A stretch of DNA of 64,000 bases from Prochlorococcus sp. AG-418-C09 (GTDB lineage Bacteria > Cyanobacteriota > Cyanobacteriia > PCC-6307 > Cyanobiaceae), in the NCBI GenBank assembly GCA_003214355.1, contig QCLS01000005.1:35021-99020 (forward strand). Direction: 5' to 3'. Position 1 is the first letter of the stretch; each line of letters begins with the position of its first letter. Shown piece by piece: positions 56,172-64,000 of the stretch. Below the pieces are notes generated by a model. The model was not told the DNA's origin and did not search any database. It worked only from the letters and a program-made list of their open reading frames with translations. Made by a program: the position numbers and the translations under genes.

Positions 56172-56204
56172 AAATAATCAAATGGTAAAATCATTTGATT
56201 ATTT
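56172..56204. terminator. 13-bp perfect hairpin shared by psaK and dxs 3' ends
   Basis: AAATAATCAAATG (56172-56184) and CATTTGATTATTT (56192-56204) are fully complementary around a 7-base loop. T-rich DNA follows on the + strand after the stem. The right arm covers the dxs stop codon (56199-56201), so one element can terminate both convergent genes. Confidence 0.6.
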
Positions 56205-58082
56205 ATCAAATTTGTTTATTATTTTATCTGCCATTTGATTAGGCGTTAAGCCTAATCTTTTTTTGCTTTGATTTGGAGAAGCATGATCTACCAAAACATC
56301 TGGTATGCCAATCCTTAATACTGGTATATTTATATCTTCATCATTCAATAACTCAACAACTGCAGAACCAAAACCACCTAGAAGAGTCCCTTCTTCAATA
56401 GTAACTAATCTTTTAAACTTAATTGCTTGTTTAGTTATGAGTTCTTTGTCTAATGGTTTAACAAATCTTGCATTAATAACGCATGTACTTATATTTTTAG
56501 CCTCTAGTATCTCAGAAGTTAATACTGCATCTGCAACCATAGATCCATAAGCAACAATTGCAATATCATTACCTTCTTTGATTATTTCGCCTTTTCCTAT
56601 ATCAATAGGTTCCCAACCTTCATCCATAGTTGCCACACCTAAACCAGAACCTCTTGGTATTCTTAAAGCTGTTGGACCATTATAATTTATAGAAGTGATT
56701 AACATCCTTTGAAGTTCTGCCTCATCTTTTGGAGCCATCAGAACAAAATTAGGAATTGAACGCATATAACTTATGTCATACTGACCTTGATGAGTTGGTC
56801 CATCTGCACCAACAATTCCAGCCCGATCAAGAACAAAAGAGACAGGAAGTTTCTGAATGCCAACATCATGAATTAATTGATCGAATGCCCTTTGTAAGAA
56901 AGTGCTATAAATAGCTACAACTGGCTTTAGTCCATCACAAGCCATACCAGCGGCAAGTGTTACTGCGTGTTGCTCGGCTATACCAACATCTACATATTGA
57001 TCTGGTATATTCTTTTGAAGTAAGTCTAGGCCCGTACCAGTCGCCATTGCTGCAGTTATACCAATAACCTTGCTATCTTGTTCACAAATCTTTAAAAGTG
57101 TTTGACCAAAAATCTTACTATAGCTACTTGGTTTAGGCTTGTTAGAAGGAATAGATTTACCTGTAGTCAAGTCAAATGATGATTGGGCATGATATCCTAC
57201 TTGGTCAGCTTCAGCATATGGATATCCTTTCCCTTTGGTTGTAACTACATGCACTAATACAGGTTTTTTTAATCTATGAGCCGTATTAAAGGTATTAATT
57301 AATGTAGACATATCATGTCCATCTACAGGTCCAATATAAGTAAATCCAAGTTCCTCAAATACAGCACCGACCTTTGGAACAGCTAATCTCCTAACACTAC
57401 CTTTAATATTTTTTAAATCTTCTGGTAAGTCTTTACCAATAATTGGGATATTCTTAACACTTTCTTGAACACTATCTGAAAGGAATTGCAATGGTGGACT
57501 TAATCTCACTCTATTTAAATATGTTGAAAGAGCTCCAACAGGGGGTGAAATCGACATATCATTATCATTCAGAACAACTAAAAAAGGAGTATCTGGTAAA
57601 TGGCCAGCATGATTAATAGCCTCAAGTGCCATACCTCCGGTTAAAGCTCCATCACCAATCACAGCGACACATTTATGATCTTCACCTTTTCTATCTCTAG
57701 CTATTGCCATACCAAGGGCAGCTGAAATAGAGGTACTTGCATGTCCAGCACCAAAATGATCAAATTTACTTTCACTTCTTTTTAAATAACCTGCAATCCC
57801 TTTTTCTTGTCTTAAAGAATCAAATTGATTAAATCTTCCTGTTATGAGTTTATGTGGATAAGCCTGATGTCCAACATCCCAAACAACCTTATCTATATCA
57901 AGATCCAATGTTTGATACAAAGCAAGAGTTAGTTCAACAACTCCCAATCCAGGTCCAAGATGCCCTCCACTTGTTGAAACAACTTGCAAATGTCTTTCTC
58001 TTATTTGACAAGCTACTTCTTCTAATTGTGATAGCGATAAGCCTTTTAATTGATTTGGATGGCTTAACTCACTCAATAACAT
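56199..58082 (-). CDS. dxs: 1-deoxy-D-xylulose-5-phosphate synthase
   Basis: A 627-residue transketolase-fold enzyme. It has the thiamine-PP motif [18 protein letters not shown], the Mg-binding NDNDMSISP region, [13 protein letters not shown] and a C-terminal transketolase domain ([23 protein letters not shown]). It condenses pyruvate and glyceraldehyde-3-phosphate to DXP, the first step of the MEP pathway for isoprenoids, carotenoids and the phytol of chlorophyll. It converges on psaK across the shared hairpin and is divergent from ilvA. Confidence 0.97.
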   Translation of the reverse strand: MLLSELSHPNQLKGLSLSQLEEVACQIRERHLQVVSTSGGHLGPGLGVVELTLALYQTLDLDIDKVVWDVGHQAYPHKLITGRFNQFDSLRQEKGIAGYLKRSESKFDHFGAGHASTSISAALGMAIARDRKGEDHKCVAVIGDGALTGGMALEAINHAGHLPDTPFLVVLNDNDMSISPPVGALSTYLNRVRLSPPLQFLSDSVQESVKNIPIIGKDLPEDLKNIKGSVRRLAVPKVGAVFEELGFTYIGPVDGHDMSTLINTFNTAHRLKKPVLVHVVTTKGKGYPYAEADQVGYHAQSSFDLTTGKSIPSNKPKPSSYSKIFGQTLLKICEQDSKVIGITAAMATGTGLDLLQKNIPDQYVDVGIAEQHAVTLAAGMACDGLKPVVAIYSTFLQRAFDQLIHDVGIQKLPVSFVLDRAGIVGADGPTHQGQYDISYMRSIPNFVLMAPKDEAELQRMLITSINYNGPTALRIPRGSGLGVATMDEGWEPIDIGKGEIIKEGNDIAIVAYGSMVADAVLTSEILEAKNISTCVINARFVKPLDKELITKQAIKFKRLVTIEEGTLLGGFGSAVVELLNDEDINIPVLRIGIPDVLVDHASPNQSKKRLGLTPNQMADKIINKFDK

Positions 58083-58199
58083 TATATAAAATCAATTAAG
58101 TATATAATCTAGAACGTCAAGGGACAAAATGAGCATTTTTATCAAAATAGATCATGTAATGTCTTATTAGATTAATAATTATTGATTAAAATAAATAAT

Positions 58200-59741
58200 A
58201 TGAGAAATTATTTAGAAAAAATCCTACAAGCACAGGTATATGAGGTAGCAAAAAAAACACCTCTCGAAAAAGCAACGAATTTAAGTAGAAAATTTGGCAA
58301 TAATATTTATCTCAAAAGAGAAGACTTACAAGAAGTCTTTTCATTCAAGATAAGAGGTGCTTACAACAAAATGAGGAATCTCACTGAAGAACAACTTACT
58401 AATGGAGTAATTGCATCAAGTGCTGGTAATCATGCCCAGGGAGTAGCGTTAAGTGCGTTGAAATTAAATACGACTGCAACTATTGTTATGCCATTGACTA
58501 CTCCTATGGTTAAAATCAATGCAGTAAAGGAATTAAAAGCAGAAGTAATATTATTCGGTGAGAATTATGATGAATCTTACATTGAAGCCATCAGATTGAG
58601 TAAAGAGAGAAATCTCGCATTTATTCACCCTTTTGACGATATCGATGTGATAGCAGGCCAAGGTACAATTGGAGTAGAAATTATAAGTCAACTTATACAA
58701 CCTCCTGATTCTATATATATTGCGGTAGGAGGCGGTGGATTAATTGCAGGTATAGCAGCCTATATAAAAAATATATGGCCGGAAGTAATGATAATTGGAG
58801 TTGAACCAAAAGACGCGGATGCAATGACAAGATCGTTAAAAGAAAATAAAATCATAGAATTGGAAAAGGTAGGATTATTTGCTGATGGAGTTGCTGTAAA
58901 AAAGGTCGGAATCACTAGCTTTGAAATAGCCAAAAAATACGTTGACAAGATGATTACTGTCACAACAGATGAAATTTGTGCTGCAATTAAAGACGTTTTT
59001 GAAGACACACGCTCAATACTTGAACCTGCTGGAGCACTATCTATTGCTGGTATGAAAAAAGATATTGAAAGCTCAAATATCACTAATAAAAATTTAGTAG
59101 CAATTGCTTGTGGAGCTAACATAAATTTTGAAAGACTCAGATTCGTCGCCGAAAGAGCAGAATTAGGAGAAAATCGAGAGACAATGCTTGCAGTTGAAAT
59201 ACCAGAAAAAGCTGGAAGTTTAATCGAATTATGTAACCTCCTTAAGAAAAGAAATCTAACCGAGTTTAGTTATAGGATGTCAAACTCACAAAATGCTCAG
59301 ATCTTTATTGGTTTGGAAGTCAACGGTATTAATGATAAAAATAATCTAATCAATGATTTTCAAGAATCTAGATATCAATTTATTGATATAAGTGATGATG
59401 AATTATCAAAAAATCATCTCAGACACATGGTCGGTGGGAGATTACCTTTAAATTTATTTCAAAATAAGAATACTGACTTTAGAGAATTGTTGTATAGGTT
59501 TGAATTCCCAGAGAGGCCAGGTGCATTGATCGGATTCTTAAAGAAAATGCAGCCAAACTGGAGTATAAGTATTTTTCATTATAGAAATCATGGTGCTGAT
59601 GTTGGAAGAATAGTTATAGGTGTTCTAATTAATAAAAACGAAATAAAAACCTGGTATAAATTTTTGGAAATGCTTGGTTATAAATACTGGGATGAGACTA
59701 ATAATGAAACATACAGATTATTTTTGGGTGCATCAGATTAA
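58200..59741 (+). CDS. ilvA: Threonine dehydratase, biosynthetic
   Basis: 513 residues from MRNYLEKILQAQVYEV. It has a PLP-dependent catalytic domain (about 1-325) with the Schiff-base motif FSFKIRGAYNKM and the glycine loop VGGGGLIAGIA, then two ACT-like regulatory domains (about 330-510) that sense isoleucine. It deaminates threonine to 2-oxobutanoate for isoleucine synthesis. The open frame could start at a TTG 18 bases earlier, but ATG 58200 gives the family's usual start. It works with IlvE, also in the window. Confidence 0.96.
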   Translation: MRNYLEKILQAQVYEVAKKTPLEKATNLSRKFGNNIYLKREDLQEVFSFKIRGAYNKMRNLTEEQLTNGVIASSAGNHAQGVALSALKLNTTATIVMPLTTPMVKINAVKELKAEVILFGENYDESYIEAIRLSKERNLAFIHPFDDIDVIAGQGTIGVEIISQLIQPPDSIYIAVGGGGLIAGIAAYIKNIWPEVMIIGVEPKDADAMTRSLKENKIIELEKVGLFADGVAVKKVGITSFEIAKKYVDKMITVTTDEICAAIKDVFEDTRSILEPAGALSIAGMKKDIESSNITNKNLVAIACGANINFERLRFVAERAELGENRETMLAVEIPEKAGSLIELCNLLKKRNLTEFSYRMSNSQNAQIFIGLEVNGINDKNNLINDFQESRYQFIDISDDELSKNHLRHMVGGRLPLNLFQNKNTDFRELLYRFEFPERPGALIGFLKKMQPNWSISIFHYRNHGADVGRIVIGVLINKNEIKTWYKFLEMLGYKYWDETNNETYRLFLGASD

Positions 59742-59777
59742 ATCTAACGTTATCTTGAAGTAGACAAATAGGGACAC

Positions 59778-60308
59778 ATTATTAAAAAAGAGAATTTACT
59801 GAATGAATCTAACAATGAAATTGCTTTAATTACGAAAATTGAAGCTGTCTTATACATAAAAGGTAGACCTGTTACAAAAAAATCTCTCACTGAAATGACA
59901 GGTTCAGATATAAATGCTGTAAGTGAAGCAATTAATGAACTAAAACGAAAATACTCAAACTCAACATCAGCTTTAAATTTAGTTTATACAAATCAAACTA
60001 TTTCATTGGAACTTAAAGAAGAAATGAATGCGTTTGTTGAAGATTTATTACCGGCAGATTTAAAAACCGCAGTTTTGAGAACGCTGGCAACTATAGCAAT
60101 AAAGAAAAAAATATTACAATCAGACCTAATTATTCTTAGGGGATCAAGTGCATACGAACATATAAAAGATTTATTGGATAAGAATTTTATAATTAAAAGG
60201 AAGCAAAAAGAGGGGAGATCATATTGGATATCATTATCGGAAAAATTCTTTCAGACTTTTGCTGTGAGTAATGAATATTTGTCTAATGTAGTCGACTCAA
60301 AAAAGTAA
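59778..60308 (+). CDS. scpB: Segregation and condensation protein B, start uncertain
   Basis: The first ATG in frame (59895) leaves 137 residues. The frame is open back to 59772, and the upstream codons encode IEAVLYIKGRPVTKKSL, the standard ScpB N-terminal strand-helix, so the real protein starts earlier. No ATG, GTG or TTG occurs in that stretch; ATT at 59778 or 59781 or CTG at 59799 are candidates. ScpB has two winged-helix domains and joins ScpA and SMC in condensing the chromosome. The end SYWISLSEKFFQTFAV is the usual second winged helix. It follows ilvA. Confidence 0.82.
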   Translation: MIKKENLLNESNNEIALITKIEAVLYIKGRPVTKKSLTEMTGSDINAVSEAINELKRKYSNSTSALNLVYTNQTISLELKEEMNAFVEDLLPADLKTAVLRTLATIAIKKKILQSDLIILRGSSAYEHIKDLLDKNFIIKRKQKEGRSYWISLSEKFFQTFAVSNEYLSNVVDSKK

Positions 60309-60339
60309 ATGTTATTATAAATTTAGAGCATTAAGCAAA

Positions 60340-60621
60340 ATGGTTTCAGAAATCTTTGGAGTTCTTGGACAAACACTTTCAATATACTCCATTATTTTAA
60401 TTATAAGAGTTTTACTAACCTGGTTTCCAGGTATAGATTGGAGCAATGATATTTTATCTGCAATTTGTTCAATAACAGATCCATACCTAAATATTTTTAG
60501 AGGTATTATACCTCCTATTGGCGGATTCGATATATCCTCAATACTTGCATTTCTTCTTTTAAATGTCGCTCAAAATCTTCTCACAAATCTTCAGTATGCA
60601 AGTTTAAACATCTCTTTTTAA
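60340..60621 (+). CDS. YggT-family (Ycf19-like) membrane protein
   Basis: 93 residues with two hydrophobic helices separated by a short loop. The LTWFPGIDWS and CSITDPYLNIFRGIIPPIGG motifs are characteristic of YggT/Ycf19. The family affects membrane organisation and is needed for proper chloroplast and cyanobacterial division or nucleoid distribution; its biochemistry is unclear. It follows scpB by 31 bases, which is suggestive since both concern nucleoid or division, but that link is inference. Confidence 0.85.
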   Translation: MVSEIFGVLGQTLSIYSIILIIRVLLTWFPGIDWSNDILSAICSITDPYLNIFRGIIPPIGGFDISSILAFLLLNVAQNLLTNLQYASLNISF

Positions 60622-60622
60622 T

Positions 60623-60952
60623 TTAACGATTATCCCCAGATCCAGATATTTTTCCTGTGATTTTTCTTTTTTTTAATTTATCTAAATTTATTTCTGCAAC
60701 ATCATTTAAAGAAAATTGAAATTCAGAACAAAGATTAGCCAGATACCATAATACATCTCCAATTTCTTTTTTGATTTCTTGCTTTGAATTATCATCGAAA
60801 ATACCTCCTTTGTCTCTAAGTACTTTCTTTACTTTTTCGGCAACTTCACCGGCTTCACCAACTAAACCAAGTGTAGGATAAATGTTGTTTTTTCCTAAAT
60901 CAGGATAAATAGCGGTTTGTCTCGCCTGCTTTTGATAAGTTTCAAAATCCAT
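60623..60952 (-). CDS. MazG-like nucleotide pyrophosphohydrolase
   Basis: 109 residues with the all-alpha NTP-PPase pattern: GLVGEAGEVAEKVKKVLRD (Glu-x-x-Glu metal site), then EIKKEIGDVLWYLANLC (Glu-x-x-Asp). It hydrolyses (d)NTPs to monophosphates, or related alarmone-like substrates, in housekeeping nucleotide cleaning. It is a single-domain form close to MazG-like proteins of cyanobacteria and their phages. It converges on the YggT gene and is divergent from pyk. Confidence 0.88.
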   Translation of the reverse strand: MDFETYQKQARQTAIYPDLGKNNIYPTLGLVGEAGEVAEKVKKVLRDKGGIFDDNSKQEIKKEIGDVLWYLANLCSEFQFSLNDVAEINLDKLKKRKITGKISGSGDNR

Positions 60953-61009
60953 TGGTTAGATAAACTAGTTTTTAGTATGTTAAATTTAACTTATTCTTAG
61001 CAGATTTAT

Positions 61010-62797
61010 ATGTCTAATATTGACTTAAAGAGAAGAACCAAAATAGTTGCAACAATAGGACCTGCAACTGAATCTGAGGAAACAATAACAGAACTAATAA
61101 AAGCAGGGGTTACAACTTTTAGATTAAATTTTTCTCATGGCGATCACGAAGATCATGCCGAGAGAATTAAAACCATTAGAAAAGTATCAAATATTCTTGA
61201 TATTGATATTGGAATACTTCAAGATTTACAAGGACCTAAAATAAGACTGGGAAGGTTTAAAGGTGGTCCTGTAAGAATAAATAAGGGTGACAAATTCTCA
61301 TTAACTCCAAGAGAAATAAACTGTACGAATTTAATTGCAAATGTAACATATGACAAACTTTTAGATGAAGTTAGTCTAGGAAAAAGAATATTGCTAGATG
61401 ATGGAAGAGTAGAAATGGTCGTTGAAGAAATAGACCTTGAGGAGCAAATACTAAAATGTCATGTAACAGTTGGCGGTGTCTTATCAAATAATAAAGGTGT
61501 TAATTTTCCTGATGTTCAATTATCCGTTAAAGCATTAACGGATAAGGATAAAAAGGACTTAATATTTGGCTTAAAATCAGGCGTGGATTGGATTGCACTA
61601 AGCTTTGTCCGTAATCCATCTGATATGAATGAAATTAAGGATTTAATTAATAAAAGCGGTTATTCAACCCCTGTAGTTGCAAAGATAGAGAAATTTGAAG
61701 CTATTGACCAAATTGATTCAGTGCTCCCCCTTTGTGATGGGGTAATGGTAGCAAGGGGAGATCTTGGTGTTGAAATGCCTGCAGAAGAAGTTCCTTTACT
61801 TCAAAAAGAACTTATTAAGAAAGCAAATACTCTTGGAATTCCAATCATAACAGCGACTCAAATGCTCGATTCAATGGCTTCAAGTCCTAGGCCAACAAGG
61901 GCAGAAGTGAGTGATGTTGCAAATGCAATATTAGATGGTACAGATGCGGTTATGTTATCTAATGAAACTGCAGTAGGTGATTACCCAGTTGAAGCTGTAG
62001 AAACTATGGCAACAATTGCTAGGAGAATAGAAAGAGACTATCCACAGAAGGCAATTGAAAGTCACCTGCCAAGTACGATCCCAAATGCAATCAGTGCGGC
62101 TGTAAGTAGCATTGCGAGGCAATTAGATGCTGCCGCAATAATCCCTCTGACTAAATCTGGTTCTACCGCTAACAATGTTAGTAAGTTCAGGCCTCCAACA
62201 CCAATACTTGCTACGACAAGTGAAAAATCCGTTGCTAGGCGATTACAATTAGTTTGGGGTGTTACTCCTATTCTCATTGAAAGTCAGGAGAGAACATCTA
62301 AAACATTCAGTAAAGCCATGCAAATTGCACAAGAGATGGGCATACTTACTCAAGGGGATATAGTAGTCCAAACTGCAGGAACGTTAACAGGGATAAGTGG
62401 TTCTACAGATTTAATAAAAGTTGGACTTGTAAGAAAAGTCATAGCTAGAGGTATCTCTATTGGGGAGAATGGTGTCGCAGGTAAAGCTAGGATAATAAAT
62501 AATGATAGTGACCTATCTCTTATATGTCATGGGGAAATAATTATTGTTGGAAAAGAATTATTAAATAAATTACCTTTTTCAAAAAAAATAACAGGAATTT
62601 TAACAGATGAATCTGATTCTGAATGTATAAAAATCTTTAAAAAGTATGACCTAAATATTTCAACAATCTGCAGTCTAAATTCTCTTCACACGAATATAAA
62701 GGAAGGTGATTTGATCACACTGCAGCTTAACGAGGGTGTAGTCTATAAAGGTCAAATTGAAGATGAAGACTCAATAGATAAATATAAACATGTCTAG
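61010..62797 (+). CDS. pyk: Pyruvate kinase with extra C-terminal domain
   Basis: 595 residues. The catalytic barrel includes KIVATIGPATESE at the start, MVARGDLGVEMP and the ATQMLDSMASSPRPTRAEVSDVANAILDGTDAVMLSNETA signature (quoted in parts). The allosteric domain ends near residue 480. A further ~110 residues resemble a PEP-utilising phosphohistidine-like domain, as in the long bacterial form. It converts PEP and ADP to pyruvate and ATP. Its stop lies 8 bases inside the next gene's start. Confidence 0.96.
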   Translation: MSNIDLKRRTKIVATIGPATESEETITELIKAGVTTFRLNFSHGDHEDHAERIKTIRKVSNILDIDIGILQDLQGPKIRLGRFKGGPVRINKGDKFSLTPREINCTNLIANVTYDKLLDEVSLGKRILLDDGRVEMVVEEIDLEEQILKCHVTVGGVLSNNKGVNFPDVQLSVKALTDKDKKDLIFGLKSGVDWIALSFVRNPSDMNEIKDLINKSGYSTPVVAKIEKFEAIDQIDSVLPLCDGVMVARGDLGVEMPAEEVPLLQKELIKKANTLGIPIITATQMLDSMASSPRPTRAEVSDVANAILDGTDAVMLSNETAVGDYPVEAVETMATIARRIERDYPQKAIESHLPSTIPNAISAAVSSIARQLDAAAIIPLTKSGSTANNVSKFRPPTPILATTSEKSVARRLQLVWGVTPILIESQERTSKTFSKAMQIAQEMGILTQGDIVVQTAGTLTGISGSTDLIKVGLVRKVIARGISIGENGVAGKARIINNDSDLSLICHGEIIIVGKELLNKLPFSKKITGILTDESDSECIKIFKKYDLNISTICSLNSLHTNIKEGDLITLQLNEGVVYKGQIEDEDSIDKYKHV

Positions 62798-64000
62798 AAA
62801 CATATCCTTCGGTGAGGCATTTAAAATGGCTTCTAAAACACTTGTTTCTAATAAGCTTAGAAGTTCTCTGACGATGCTAGGAATAATAATTGGAAATGCC
62901 TCGGTAATAACATTAGTTGGATTAGGAAGAGGAGCACAAACACTTGCTAAAAATCAATTAAGTAATTTAGGAGCAAACGTTTTATTTATTGTTCCAGGGA
63001 ATAACGATACAAGAAGAAGGGGAATAACATTTCCTAAAACCTTGGTTCTTGAAGATGCTATAGCGATCAAAGAAAATGTTCCTAGTGTAAGTGAAGTTGC
63101 GCCTCAAATATCTGCAAATGAAATTGTTCAGTCAAATTCTCAAAGTCAAAATGTCTCAATTGCGGGAGTTACTCCAGAATTTCTAAGTGTACGAAGCTTT
63201 GAAATAATGGAGGGAAGGTTCTTTAACGAAGATGATATAAATGCTGCAAGAAGTTATGTTGTAATTGGACCTGATTTAGCTGCTGATTTCTTTGGAGATG
63301 AATCTGCACTTGGCCAGAAAATTAGAATAAAAGACCATACTTACGAAATTATAGGAATACTCAAACCTAAAGGAGCCGTTTTTGGTAACAACCAAGATAG
63401 TAATGCATACATACCAATCACTACAATGGTTAATAGGATCACAGGTAAAGATCCAACATATGGAATAAGTTTAAGTTTTATTAGTGTTGAAGCAATAAAC
63501 AAAGATCAAACAGGAGCAGCAAAGTTTCAAATTACGAACTTACTAAGGCAGAGACATAACATAATTAGAGATGATGATTTTGCTGTAAGGTCCCAGGAAG
63601 ATGCTTTGAATATAGTTGGTAATATTACAAATGGATTAACCTTCCTATTAGCTGGAATTGGTGCGGTTTCTCTTGTTGTTGGTGGTATTGGTATTATGAA
63701 TATTATGCTTGTTTCGGTAAGTGAGAGGACTGAAGAAATAGGATTAAGAAAAGCTATCGGTGCTAAACAATCAGACATTTTAATACAATTTCTTTTTGAG
63801 GCATTAATACTCGCCACCTTAGGAGGTCTAGTTGGAACGATTACAGGTCTTTCAGGTGTTGCAATAATAGGATTTATTACTCCACTCCCAGCTTCGGTTG
63901 GACTAGCCACTACCTCGTCTACCATGCTTATCTCCGGTTCAATTGGTTTAGTATTTGGAGTATTGCCTGCCAAAAGAGCATCAAAGCTTGACCCAATTGT
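62790..64000 (+). CDS. MacB/FtsX-type ABC transporter permease (partial, runs off the window)
   Basis: From the ATG at 62790, about 403 residues are in the window and no stop is reached. The N-terminal helix region (FKMASKTLVSNKLRSSLTMLGIIIG) is followed by a large periplasmic MacB domain (~50-240). The end has FtsX helices with VGGIGIMNIMLVSVSERTEEIGLRKAIGA, the typical cytoplasmic coupling motif. Such permeases export macrolide-like compounds, peptides or lipoproteins with an ATPase partner not seen here. It overlaps pyk by 8 bases. The expected total length is ~410, so only a few residues are missing. Confidence 0.85.
   Translation, partial: MSRNISFGEAFKMASKTLVSNKLRSSLTMLGIIIGNASVITLVGLGRGAQTLAKNQLSNLGANVLFIVPGNNDTRRRGITFPKTLVLEDAIAIKENVPSVSEVAPQISANEIVQSNSQSQNVSIAGVTPEFLSVRSFEIMEGRFFNEDDINAARSYVVIGPDLAADFFGDESALGQKIRIKDHTYEIIGILKPKGAVFGNNQDSNAYIPITTMVNRITGKDPTYGISLSFISVEAINKDQTGAAKFQITNLLRQRHNIIRDDDFAVRSQEDALNIVGNITNGLTFLLAGIGAVSLVVGGIGIMNIMLVSVSERTEEIGLRKAIGAKQSDILIQFLFEALILATLGGLVGTITGLSGVAIIGFITPLPASVGLATTSSTMLISGSIGLVFGVLPAKRASKLDPI

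Noticed and set aside
58182..58199. TTG start for ilvA six codons upstream
   Set aside because: The ATG at 58200 gives the usual N-terminus; the extra IKINN adds nothing recognisable.
58760..59122. 120-codon minus-strand ORF inside ilvA
   Set aside because: It is a shadow of ilvA with no protein-like features of its own.

Overview
The window looks like a chromosome segment of a marine picocyanobacterium, most likely a high-light-adapted Prochlorococcus. The evidence is the strong A+T bias (roughly 30% G+C by eye), very small intergenic gaps, photosynthesis genes (psaK, a psb30-like ORF, hemJ, ycf20-type and CCB-type proteins), cobalamin genes (cobU, cobN) beside a B12-dependent metH, a three-domain RibBA, and many cyanobacterial DUF families (DUF1995, DUF3110, DUF2499, DUF3593, DUF2237). 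The species was not confirmed by any search.

Layout. 1-5681: a tandem UPF0016 cation exporter pair with a YkgJ-type Cys-cluster protein, psb30, a HAD phosphatase, a Ycf20-like protein, rpmF, an FtsH homologue whose protease zinc motif is destroyed, a membrane protein with no ordinary start codon, and a 2-Cys peroxiredoxin. 5682-9103: an accessory stretch of about ten very small ORFs, including a pilin-like one, ending at a CAU tRNA. 9104-17744: trmL-cobU, a CCB-type assembly factor, the leftward run rpmG-rpsR-rnb-metG-lptC, then pheT. 17745-18455: one small W-rich protein followed by a cluster of hairpins and inverted repeats with no gene. 18456-25883: a fusion of a ribbon-helix-helix domain to a J-domain, an Ap4A phosphorylase-type enzyme, small proteins, metH and ilvE. 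25957-37858: cobN, PHP phosphoesterase, hemJ, uvrC with a flavin reductase, coaD, and the operon dapF / cysteine desulfurase / DUF1995 / dacB. 37952-49579: leuS, pgi, purN, argC, ribBA, cyclophilin, DUF3110, dnaJ and dnaK. 49790-64000: tRNA-Ser, ferredoxin, inositol-phosphatase family, hisZ, htpG, rpmB, PrxQ, two plastid-type DUF membrane proteins, psaK, dxs, ilvA, scpB, YggT, MazG-like, pyk and the start of a MacB-type permease.

Most of the window is housekeeping: translation (five aminoacyl-tRNA synthetase, tRNA-modification or regulator genes, four ribosomal proteins), amino acid synthesis (Met, Ile/Val/Leu, Arg, Lys/DAP, His), cofactors (B12, riboflavin, CoA, heme), chaperones and peroxide defence. 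The points most worth a second look are the protease-dead FtsH, the RHH-J-domain fusion, the inverted-repeat cluster at 18028-18447, the small-ORF island next to the tRNA, and two genes (4283-5056 and scpB) whose reading frames extend upstream of any ATG, GTG or TTG. I found no insertion sequence, CRISPR array, integrase or rRNA operon.
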